The notes beneath the pieces were generated by a model. The model made no database searches. It saw only the letters and a list, made by a program, of their open reading frames with translations, and had not been told where the DNA came from. A stretch of 64,000 nt of DNA from Hormoscilla sp. GUM202 (lineage in GTDB: Bacteria > Cyanobacteriota > Cyanobacteriia > Cyanobacteriales > Desertifilaceae). Shown here piece by piece: positions 53,721 through 62,085 of this stretch (its first letter is position 1; each line of letters begins with the position of its first letter). The stretch spans positions 16,233-80,232 of the forward strand of contig RFFC02000032.1 in NCBI GenBank assembly GCA_005518205.2, given 5' to 3'. The position numbers and the translations under genes are program-made.

Positions 53721-55098
53721 TTTTGAAAAGCTAATAAACATCTTAGCTCAAAATTTTCTATGTTACGAAAACAAAATCCGCACCGTTTAACTAACTTAAT
53801 TTTTTGGTTAATACCTTCAACAATGCCATTAGTTGTTTTTTGCTCAAAATCTGCTGTTATCTCCACTAACCAGCGACGGATTGTTCCTTGACTTTTGGGA
53901 AATAATTCTGCTGATTGTTTCAACCATTCTGCTAAATTCAATAAGCCATCAAACCAATTTATGCTCTCTTCAAATACTTTCCTAAAATTTTCTTTTAATT
54001 CATGCATCTTTTGCAGCTTCGGGAATTCTTTATTGACTTCTTCTAATTGGCTTTTTTGAGCTTCATTTAAATCATCGGAATTAGCAAGAAGGACATATTT
54101 ACTGTGATGAAGCACCTTGAGTTTTGCAGTTTTTTTCTTCTTATCATCCATGTTATTAACTTCTTTTTTTGTTTGCTTACGACCATTGTCTAATTCTTCT
54201 TGAACCTGGTTCATTACATGAAATCTATCAGCTACTACCTCGGCGTGAGGCATTAATTTTTCTACCAAAGTTTTATAGGGACGCCATAAATCAATGCTAA
54301 CCTCTTCTATGCCTGATAACACGTCTATTCCCCAAGATAGCAACACTTTTTCAATGGCTTCTTGGGTTCGATCGGGGACTAAAGCTAGAAGTTGACTATT
54401 GTCCAAATCTACTAATACCGCACAATAATTACCTTGTCCTTTTATCAGGCTAATTTCATCAATCCCCAATCGTTTTAAGTCTTGAGGTTTTTGACCTACC
54501 AAACTTTTTTTTAAATCTTTTAACATAGTTTCAATTTCTGACTCACTTACCCCGGTTCTTTCGGCAACACTTTTAATATTACTATGTTTTACCTGATTCA
54601 ATATATCGTCGGCAAGTCTTTTAGTATAGTTGCGTTTTGGTTCACAAAAATCCAAAGGCTCACTAAAAATTTTTAAACAATTTTCACATTTCATTTTTCG
54701 TTTATTTACCTGTAAATAAACATTTTGACCATTCATAGGCAAGTCTTTAATTAGATGTGAATAATAGGAGTGAATTTTCTGACTCATTTGACCGCAATGA
54801 GGGCAGGCTACTTCTGAAGTTAAACTCGCTACGGAGAGGATTTTTCCTAGAGATGTATCTTGTACGAAATGAGTAACTTTAACATCTGGGATGTTCAGAA
54901 AATCTGTTAGTAGTTTGAGTTGTCCTTTTGAAGCCATGATAATTTTACCTCAGTTTTCACTTTGTCCTCAATTTCAGTAAAGCATTAAAAATGCCAGAAG
55001 TCAAGTACAGCAATATGTTTACTCTTCAAGTATAACAATTTTAGTTTAATTTGACGAGTATTTATTTGATAGTTTAGCAACTCAGGTACCGAAGAGCC
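53685..55098 (-). mobile_element. ISL3-family insertion sequence (1414 bp)
   Basis: The inverted ends are GGCTCTTCGGTACTTGGGTT and GGCTCTTCGGTACCTGAGTT, continuing GCTAAACTAT on both. They are flanked by an 8-bp direct repeat AGATTGAT (53677-53684 and 55099-55106). It lies 12 codons before the original effector stop. Confidence 0.95.
53717..54937 (-). CDS. ISL3-family transposase
   Basis: The 406-residue protein is complete. It has a zinc-finger-like N-terminus (CPHCG...CENC), an HTH (SVAERTGVSESEIETMLKDL) and the DDE core with LGIDEISLIKGQGNYCAVLV, VSIDLWRPYKTLVEKLMPHA, EVVADRFHVM and NGIVEGINQKIKLVKRCGFC. The last feature is the ISL3 signature. The frame is intact and probably active. Confidence 0.95.
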   Translation of the reverse strand: MASKGQLKLLTDFLNIPDVKVTHFVQDTSLGKILSVASLTSEVACPHCGQMSQKIHSYYSHLIKDLPMNGQNVYLQVNKRKMKCENCLKIFSEPLDFCEPKRNYTKRLADDILNQVKHSNIKSVAERTGVSESEIETMLKDLKKSLVGQKPQDLKRLGIDEISLIKGQGNYCAVLVDLDNSQLLALVPDRTQEAIEKVLLSWGIDVLSGIEEVSIDLWRPYKTLVEKLMPHAEVVADRFHVMNQVQEELDNGRKQTKKEVNNMDDKKKKTAKLKVLHHSKYVLLANSDDLNEAQKSQLEEVNKEFPKLQKMHELKENFRKVFEESINWFDGLLNLAEWLKQSAELFPKSQGTIRRWLVEITADFEQKTTNGIVEGINQKIKLVKRCGFCFRNIENFELRCLLAFQN

Positions 55099-55142
55099 AG
55101 ATTGATTCAATAAGGGCCGAGTGTATCTCAATGTTAGAGTAA

Positions 55143-55560
55143 CGCTGCTCGCTAATCATACCTCACCAGGCTCGCAGATAAATACGGTTCGTTCGCCAAC
55201 AATGCGCGCGGAAATTGGAAACCCGTAACGCAAATATTGGCCCGGTGCGTTACTAGCCGCGCTCACGCTTATGGCACAATGTTCGCAAATCTTGGTCATC
55301 AAGATAGCTAATAATGGTACGGTGCATTACCATTATTAGCTATCGCTATTTTCTGGATGGATAATGGAACAATGCGATCGCTCTTTTCTTTAGGGCAAAT
55401 GAAAAATGCGCTCGCCCGAGATATTATGCATATGGAAATGATTGGTGCGATCTCCATTGGTCGCAATAGCTAATGCGCGGAAGTGTTTTCGGTAGGGTGG
55501 AGGCATGCGCTCGCCCGAGAAATTATGTATTGGGAATGGATTGGTGCGATCGCTCTAACC
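55143..55560. other. Spacer with direct repeats, no gene
   Basis: It holds a GATAGCTAATAATGGTACG ... CATTACCATTATTAGCTATC inverted repeat (55304-55346) and three GCGCTCGCCCGAGA-A-ATTATG units (about 55407-55530). No coding sequence is supported. Confidence 0.5.
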
Positions 55561-56190
55561 AATCGAGATGTATTTGACTTGGTCGCCCCTGCTGCCAGTG
55601 TCAAAGCCCCGTATGCTGATTATCCCCGCTCGGACCATAAAGGCGATCGCACCTATTGCCAGTCTGGGCAAGCAATTTCACCGAAATTGGCAGCAAGATT
55701 TAAAAATCCGGGAAATTCTTGTCTAATTATGCTATAATTTCTCGATATAGTATCAAAATTTGTGCAAAGATTTTGGATATATGATATCATCGGCAATAGT
55801 AGCATCGAGATGAATTTGACTTGGTCGCCCCTGCTGCCAGTGTCAAAGCCCCGTCAGCTGATTATCCCCGCTCGGGCCATGAAGGCGATCGCGTCTATTG
55901 CCAGTCTGGGCAACCAGTTTCACCGAAATTGGCAGCAAGAGTTAAAAACCCGGGAAATTCTTGTCTAAGTATGCTATATTTTCTCTAGCTACTATCAAAA
56001 TTTGTGCAAAGATTTCGGATATATGATATCATCGGCAATAGTAGCATCGAGATGAATTTGACTTGGTCGCCCCTGCTGCCAGTGTCAAAGCCCCGTCAGC
56101 TGATTATCCCCGCTCGGGCCATAAGGGCGATCGCTTCTATTACCGGTCTGGGCCTTCAGGAAAATTGGCAGCAAGAGTTAAAGCATACGC
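55560..56190 (+). repeat. 242-bp tandem repeat, units 3 to 5
   Basis: Units begin at about 55555 (left part lost), 55775 and 56017. The last two share the same GGATATATGATATCATCGGC start, 242 bp apart. Unit 5 ends near 56180 in a repeat (ACGCTCCGGGACCCCTCCGC). They copy the 3' end of the DUF4365 partner gene 5 kb away. Short ORFs here encode only that tail. Confidence 0.9.
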
Positions 56191-56272
56191 TCCGGGACCC
56201 CTCCGCTGCGAGATCGCCTAGTCCCCTGACCACCGACCGGCAGGCTTCCGACGGCCCTACACGCTGCGCTAC

Positions 56273-57100
56273 TTACATTACCTCTAGACTCCCTTTGTTC
56301 ATATTTACTGTCTTGCCTGACAACTCGACACTTGCTGAACCTTTCTTTAAGTTAATTGCCGAAGATGTTATTTCTACCACTGCCGCTGTTGTCTTACTCA
56401 TTTTTACTCCTGAGTCCGTTAACTGTACCTTGGCTTGATCCTTCTCTAGGTTAAACGCACTTTCCGTCAATTCCGCGATCGACTTGCTCTTCTTTAATCT
56501 GATCTTGTCTTTATTCAGTTCAACTTCCACCTGCTTTTCCGCCAGCTTGATGCTCTCTTCCGCGATCGTCACTATAGATTCCTTTCCGTTCTTTAACTCA
56601 ATTTCCTTTTCTGTTAATTTCACCGTCGTCTTATTGTTATTATTTATCTCAATTCCCTCGTCATTAAATAGCACCTTCATTGGTTTATCTACCACTGGTT
56701 TATCTACCTCTAATGACAGATATTTTTTCCCTTTGCTCAGACTCCTGACCGCGATCGTGACTCCGGAGGTCTTAAACACCTGACACTTCTCTGGTTCACC
56801 CGCTACAGTAGCATCAGCAGCTTTTTGAGGCATTTCTGTAGAATTTGAGGTTGAGCCCCAGAAACAGCCTGTCCAAATTGGCCTATCTATATTGCCTCCC
56901 TCGAATTCTACCCAGACATTCGATCCTTTCGGCGGGATGGTAAACATGCCAATATCTTTGCCAGCGTAGGGGACGCAGGGTTCCGCCCAGAGGTACTTGT
57001 CTCCCAGCACTGATGGCACGCTCACCTTAATGCGACCTCGCTTCTTCATATCTTTCGTATCTGTAACTTTTCCGCGATACTTGCCAAAGAATTTATTCAT
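56273..57100 (-). CDS. eCIS baseplate spike protein (gpV/VgrG-tip like)
   Basis: This 275-residue protein begins with an OB-fold (FGKYRGKVTDTKDMKKRGRI, KVSVPSVLG, WAEPCVPYAGKDIGMFTIPP, GSNVWVEFEGGNIDRPIWTG). A repetitive beta-helix-like tail follows (about 150-275) with cycles such as ELKNGKESIVTIAEESIKLA and NLEKDQAKVQLTDSGVKMSK. That is the layout of gp5-C/spike proteins puncturing the target membrane. Its ATG overlaps the hub gene stop (ATGA). The next cluster gene (usually the PAAR tip) is absent; 242-bp repeats follow. Confidence 0.88.
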   Translation of the reverse strand: MNKFFGKYRGKVTDTKDMKKRGRIKVSVPSVLGDKYLWAEPCVPYAGKDIGMFTIPPKGSNVWVEFEGGNIDRPIWTGCFWGSTSNSTEMPQKAADATVAGEPEKCQVFKTSGVTIAVRSLSKGKKYLSLEVDKPVVDKPMKVLFNDEGIEINNNNKTTVKLTEKEIELKNGKESIVTIAEESIKLAEKQVEVELNKDKIRLKKSKSIAELTESAFNLEKDQAKVQLTDSGVKMSKTTAAVVEITSSAINLKKGSASVELSGKTVNMNKGSLEVM

Positions 57101-58224
57101 GGTATGACTACTGGAACAGTTGCACCTAAACCTTCACGGGTCAAGGTGAAGCTCTGTTTATATTTTCCTCGCTCTAACTTATGGGTGACGCTTTTGACAT
57201 AATAGAGCCCGTCGTAACTTTTGCCTACCCCTCGCAAACCCACTAAACCCCGAGCCCTCAGTAAACTACCATAATTCTTGGAATCCAGTTCTCCCTGGAC
57301 TGTGACTACTTGGTCTAGAGAAGTATCTGTTATCGACTGGACGCGGGCTTTAGACTGGGACCGATCCGACCCCTGAGGTGAAAGCAAGCGCTTCCGCACT
57401 TTACTCTGCTTCAATCCCGATGAGCTAGCCAGAGTCGGACGCTTGCTCTTGGAGGATTTTACCTCCTGGGACTTATTGTTTTTATGCTCCTGCAATTCTC
57501 CAGATGCCTCGGTAGCAGCTAGGGCGTCATACTGGAAGTTAATTGAGTCCACATTGGAGTGCCACCCCATATTTACCGATAGGGCTGATTGGGGTACGCC
57601 CAACTTCTTCGGCGGCCCCCAATAGGCCATGCTCGTACCCGGGGCCGGTCCCGGGGAAACATAAAACACATAGCCATTCCTCTCGGCCATCTCCAAAATG
57701 TATTCTAGGTCTGTGCCGCGCTGGGTCGGAATATATTCTGTTGGCAAGGGGGGCTTGTCTCCCGAAGGAGGAATTACTTTGGGAATTATACCGTATTGAG
57801 CATACTTAGCAATGATTTTGCTGACGATCGTCGTTTGATTCTGGGATGGATGCTGTGCGATTTTTTCCTCCATATCCATCATCACGCTCACGTCTTCCCC
57901 TGTCGCTATTATTGTTGAAGATACCCCTGGTTGAGTGCTCGGTTGTACTTGCTGGTTGGTTATTATGCCATCGCTGAGCACGTGGGGCCTGCCGTTGAAT
58001 ATTACCACCAGGATGACGCGGTTAAACTGCTTGAGCTGCTTTAGTAGGGGATAATCTAGATCTGACATCCCATTGCGATTGGCACTAAAGCTCATCTGAA
58101 ACCCCGATCGCCCGGTATCGCTGTTTGTTACTTCAACGCTAGCTAGGGATTCCAGCAGCAAGCGGGATGCTGGCACTGGCACTGTCTTGCCTATTAGTAT
58201 AGTCAGTTGTACAGGGAATTGCAT
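57097..58224 (-). CDS. eCIS baseplate hub protein (phage late control gene D/gp27-like)
   Basis: The 375-residue protein has the gpD pattern: TSxxGRSGFQMSFSANRNGM near the N-terminus, RVILVVIFNGRPHVLSDGII, a TDLEYILEMAERNGYVFYVS motif in the middle and a C-terminal LRARGLVGLRGVGKSYDGLY, YVKSVTHKLERGKYKQSFTL. A Lys/Ser-rich linker (KNNKSQEVKSSKSKRP) is inserted before the last barrel. It trimerises as the hub connecting tube and spike. It is part of a tight operon on the - strand. Confidence 0.9.
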   Translation of the reverse strand: MQFPVQLTILIGKTVPVPASRLLLESLASVEVTNSDTGRSGFQMSFSANRNGMSDLDYPLLKQLKQFNRVILVVIFNGRPHVLSDGIITNQQVQPSTQPGVSSTIIATGEDVSVMMDMEEKIAQHPSQNQTTIVSKIIAKYAQYGIIPKVIPPSGDKPPLPTEYIPTQRGTDLEYILEMAERNGYVFYVSPGPAPGTSMAYWGPPKKLGVPQSALSVNMGWHSNVDSINFQYDALAATEASGELQEHKNNKSQEVKSSKSKRPTLASSSGLKQSKVRKRLLSPQGSDRSQSKARVQSITDTSLDQVVTVQGELDSKNYGSLLRARGLVGLRGVGKSYDGLYYVKSVTHKLERGKYKQSFTLTREGLGATVPVVIP

Positions 58225-58245
58225 TTTTCTGTTTAGACCTATTTG

Positions 58246-58548
58246 TTAAAAATTTCCCTGGATATCTGGCTGGGGCACCCGGATCTGTTTCCCTGGGGTG
58301 GCCGCCAGATCGAAGGGGTTCATCGTGTTGTTTGCATCGCACAGCTGCCAGAACATTTCTGGAGACCCGATGTACTTGTTGGCGATCGCGTCTAGCCGAT
58401 CGCCCTCTGTTACCGTTACTTCTAAAAGCAACTTCAGCTTTTCACTCTGAGGCAGAAACCGCCGACGCTTGTAGGCTACTATCCTACCCTCGGCGTCTGT
58501 GAAGTTGGCTGTCTCTAGATTGTAGTAACGGCTTGCTTCTGATAACAT
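58246..58548 (-). CDS. eCIS LysM-domain protein (tail X/Afp7-like)
   Basis: The 100-residue protein contains a LysM-like fold (EGDRLDAIANKYIGSPEMFW, QLCDANNTMNPFDLAATPGK) and ends RVPQPDIQGNF. In contractile injection clusters this small protein sits between the tube adaptor and the gpD hub, as here. It clamps baseplate parts rather than binding peptidoglycan. Confidence 0.88.
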   Translation of the reverse strand: MLSEASRYYNLETANFTDAEGRIVAYKRRRFLPQSEKLKLLLEVTVTEGDRLDAIANKYIGSPEMFWQLCDANNTMNPFDLAATPGKQIRVPQPDIQGNF

Positions 58549-58573
58549 GGTTTTTTCTCCCTCTACTTCTCGT

Positions 58574-59206
58574 CTATCCAGTCACCAGACTGCTGACACT
58601 GCTGACAGTTTTCATTACCGCCATCAGTTCCTTCGCGATCTGATGACTCATAAACATTGAACCACCCACGCTTAACAATTTCAACTCGCTATAGCTGAGC
58701 ACTTGCATCTCTAGGCTAACTTCTGACCGGATCGGATTTAGATTTACGTCATATGCTTGTTCTTCTATTGACATACTCTTGATCTGCACTGGCACTATCC
58801 GCTTTACTCCCCACATAAACACCGTTAATGGCGGGCTTTTGGACAATATCTCTAGAGTTCCTGCTAGCAACAGTGCTTCCTGAGCAGTTACGTCCACGCT
58901 CATGGGATATATTAATGTTTCTAAGGCTGCTAGCTGGGGGTGTATTCCTAGACTGGTTGCTGTGCCATCTGCCTTTTCTAGTTGATCCGTGGCATCTATT
59001 TCGATTTTCACACTGATTGTTTCTTCTGGTGGTTGGCTGATTTTCGTTCCCTCAGTGTTTTCATAACCGGCTATCCGGGAAGTCAGTGTTCGCGTCATTG
59101 TCTCTGGATTGTATTGGAACACGATCACCTTGGGTAGCGGTATCAAGGGGTCGATCGAGGCTATTGCCCCCTTCAGGGTACGCGGCGAACCGGGAAATGA
59201 ACTCAT
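58574..59206 (-). CDS. eCIS tube-adaptor/baseplate protein (CIS tube family)
   Basis: This 210-residue protein starts the operon. Typical features are LPKVIVFQYNPETMTRTLTS, the EETISVKIEIDATDQLE block, PLTVFMWGVKRIVPVQIKSM and NPIRSEVSLEMQVLSYSEL. This is the family placed between the inner tube and the baseplate hub (Afp5/Cis-tube type). Upstream of it no sheath or tube gene remains; the flank is IS debris. Confidence 0.88.
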   Translation of the reverse strand: MSSFPGSPRTLKGAIASIDPLIPLPKVIVFQYNPETMTRTLTSRIAGYENTEGTKISQPPEETISVKIEIDATDQLEKADGTATSLGIHPQLAALETLIYPMSVDVTAQEALLLAGTLEILSKSPPLTVFMWGVKRIVPVQIKSMSIEEQAYDVNLNPIRSEVSLEMQVLSYSELKLLSVGGSMFMSHQIAKELMAVMKTVSSVSSLVTG

Positions 59207-59333
59207 TAATTCTTTGAGTAAGTTAACTGCAATCTATTTTATCAGAATTCGCTTCCTCTAAGGTGACTTGTTACAAATTTTCGGTAATTGTCACAAAATG
59301 TTATATTGGTGACTAGGACATCCTCCCGTAATT
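59207..59333. other. Spacer upstream of the eCIS hub operon
   Basis: AT-rich DNA that should hold the operon promoter. It ends with a CCCGTAATTGTGCAACCCCG fragment of the GTTGCAC MITE. No -10/-35 pair could be fixed with confidence. Confidence 0.4.
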
Positions 59334-59570
59334 GTGCAACCCCGCGAAATTTTAATAAAGCGCCTTTTTCCCTTTATGTGTTCAGCATATCTCTACTTCC
59401 ATCTCGATCTGCAAAACATGGGGACCACTGGCGGCAGAGGAGTTAGGGCGCTCGAAAATTTTTTCCAAAAACTCAAGCAATACAGGGCCATTGCGACACG
59501 CTACGATAAAACTGCTCGCAATTTCTTAGGTGCTATCTACCTCGCTGCCGCTGTCGCCTGGCTTAATTGA
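59334..59570 (+). pseudogene. IS5-family transposase C-terminal remnant
   Basis: The tail FFQKLKQYRAIATRYDKTAR, then NFLGAIYLAAAVAWLN, is the conserved end of cyanobacterial IS5-type transposases. The preceding codons are unrelated. No inverted ends are seen. Confidence 0.8.
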
Positions 59571-60147
59571 TGACACGCCCTAGCCCAGAAACCCAGTTTT
59601 TCCACAAAACCGGGTTTCTTCATGCATTCCTGAGATGCTCTCGTGGCACCTGCTAGCACCGGCGTATACAGGCCCCAGGGAGATCGTGACTCGCAGTCGC
59701 CTCCCCGCCCGGATCGTATCGTATCCCCGCCCGGGTCATATTGTCTCCCCGCTGGGGTCGGATGGTCTCCCCGCTGGGGTCATATGGTCTCCCCGCCCGG
59801 GTCGGATGGTCTCCCCGCTGGGGGGGGCAAACTAGCTTTTTTTCGTCAAGCAAGTTTCGAGGGCTTGGCAGTGGCAAGAAACCGGTGATGTGCTAAAAGA
59901 ATGTAGGGTAAGCACCGGTTTGGCATCACCTAGCGCCGGCCACATTACCTTAGCACCAATCGTGTCCAGAGACATTCACCCATGTCGTGTCGGGAACCGC
60001 GATCAAAATATCTGATTTAGCCGATCAAAATATCTTATAAAGCCTATAATAATATCTGATTTATCCGCTCAAACCCTTACCCAGAAAGCTTTTCAGCCTT
60101 GGTCACCAAAAAAGTTTTCATCGCATTTAGGGTTGACACTGGAAAAT
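59571..60147. repeat. 22-bp VNTR and dispersed repeats
   Basis: From about 59697 to 59830 the unit GTCTCCCCGCTGGGGTCGGATG is repeated about six times, alternating GCTGGGG and GCCCGGG centres. Upstream lies an AGAAACCCAGTTTTTCCACAAAACCGGG-type repeat (split here as two arms). Downstream is a TCGTGTCC-family fragment at about 59960 and an AAAATATCT(G/T)AT repeat set (60004-60060). No gene. Confidence 0.8.
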
Positions 60148-62031
60148 CTAGAGCGTCGGTCCAGTAGAAGTAGTTGACAAATAAATAAACATGTGGTATG
60201 GCTCAAGCAAGGCTCAAAATTGATGCAGTTTTCTCTTGAGTTGTTGCTGGCATTCTTGCCAAAAGGTGAAGATTATGGACAACAGCCATGCGCCGTAGAT
60301 CAAAGAGGTTCTTGCGAACTCCTATATAACGCGCGCGATCGCCCTGCCACTGACCAATGTGAGCAAGACTATGTTCTACCGTTACTCGCTCTCGTAGTTT
60401 GGCTCGACCGGACGGAGTGGTTTGGCGTTCACGTAATTCTTGCAACAGTGACTCATCAGGATGAATAGAAACAGTGCGACCTTTTACGTTAGTAGTGCAT
60501 TGAGAACGTAAAGGACAAATTTTACACTTATCCCTAGGAAACTGAACAGGTTTGCCTTCATCAAAAGGAACACTAACTCCATTAGGACAACGAATTATTT
60601 TTTCTTCCCAGTTAAGAACAAAAGCTGTTTTATCAAAATATTTCCCGTTACGGACTGACCAAGCCTTACAAATAATTGTTAAATTTTCGTCCCGTTCTTT
60701 AACTAAATGACTATTCAGATATCCTCGGTCTATATGTAATTCTTTCAATGTCACGTTTTGTGCTTCTAAATCCGAGGCGATATCGTGGGTTACATTAGCT
60801 TCTGGAACATTCGCTGGTGTTATCCCTACTGCACAATCCCGATTCTAAGTCCTTCAATATGACGTTTGTAACCATCAAATCGTTTCTTCTTACTTTTTCT
60901 GCCATGACGCATTTCGGAATCTTCTATAGCAATGCGTCGGTTTTTAGCTACTCCCTTACGAAGCTTTGGGTCGCCATTTTCTCCCCGTTCCACGTCTTGC
61001 GCTTCAATTTGTCTAGCTACGTCCAGATTTTTTTTGGCTTTCTCAATAGTTTGGTCAGGTAAATCAGTTTCTTGTTCAACACATAATTCAACATCATTAA
61101 GGATTTGAAGAATCGTCTTTAAAGCTTCTGTTCTCTCTTGTGGATCGTCCCAATCCAAGTCTAAGGCTGCTTTTAGACTTGAGCCAGCCAGAATAGAAGC
61201 TCCTGATTGTGTGGCGATCGCCTCTAACTCTTGCTGTTTTTCATCCGCGATTATTGTTAAAGCTTTCCGCAAGGCATGACCCAAAAGGTTATAGGTATCT
61301 TCAACTCTTGCAGCTCCCCACAATGGACTTGAATCTAGTGCTGCTTTAAGAGCGCGAGAATTAAATCCCCCTTTTTTTTCTACCATTTCTACTGTGCGTT
61401 CTACTAAACGAAGATCGCCTTCTGCGTCAATTAATGCCCCACGGAACCTCACATAAGTACCTTTACCAAAGGGTGCTCGATCACAGTCTAGACAATCTAA
61501 CACTAATTGCCATCTTCTATCCGCGTTCAAAGCTTCTATGACTTCATCATCTGAAACACCCGTATAAGCCTGTAAAATGATAGCTAATGCTAGTTGAGCT
61601 GGTGGAACTGGACATAAACCAACTGTGCTGTCTTTAAATATAGTTGCCAGTTCTTTTTGAAATTGTTCGTCAAATAATTCATGACGAATCTCTCTTAAAA
61701 TTAGGAATAGTTTAGCTTTTTTGATGATAATGGCGACTTTTTGCTCAGACACAGAAAGTGCAATCGGGGGATTCCAAACTCCTGGACGCATATCTGGTAC
61801 TCCTGCTGACAACAGATTTCCTTTTTTTCTACTATAGCATGTCGGTGTTGAGTTGTGCAATTACGCTCTGTGTTCGCAACGCGGAAGCTACCACAAAAAT
61901 GTTTTTTTTCGTAATCTCCTTTGTAGTACAAACAGCTTTCCGGTCATGAGTCCCCAGAATATTTACACAAATACTCGCTATGCACACTTTTGTTGTTTTG
62001 TCAACCCCCCTCTACTGGACCGACGCTCTAG
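60148..62031 (-). mobile_element. IS1182-family element
   Basis: The ends CTAGAGCGTCGGTCCAGTAG (left) and its complement (right) are nearly perfect for 21 bp, bounded by CTAG on both sides, which may be the target duplication. It contains a two-part transposase gene. It separates the eCIS block from the LRR-RTX gene. Confidence 0.88.
60203..61860 (-). pseudogene. IS1182-family transposase, frameshifted
   Basis: The 5' part (61860-60826) has PPAQLALAIILQAYTGVSDD and GTYVRFRGALIDAEGDLRLV. It ends RIGIVQ where the other frame takes over (VGITPANVPEANV). The 3' part (about 60835-60203) has HIDRGYLNSHLVKERDENLT, a zinc-like CKICPLRSQC and EHSLAHIGQWQGDRARYIGV. A one-base shift at about 60838 splits the gene. 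Poly-base slippage is not evident, so it is likely dead. Confidence 0.87.
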
Positions 62032-62085
62032 TTGTATGATTAGAGTTGTAGTTAATACGTCACCGTGAAGCAGCGAAGGAGAAAA
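62032..62085. promoter_or_regulatory. Leader of the LRR-RTX gene with clear RBS
   Basis: AAGGAG at 62077-62082 lies close before the ATG at 62086, favouring this start over the GTG at 62065. The leader begins right at the IS1182 end, so the native promoter may have been displaced by the insertion. Confidence 0.55.
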
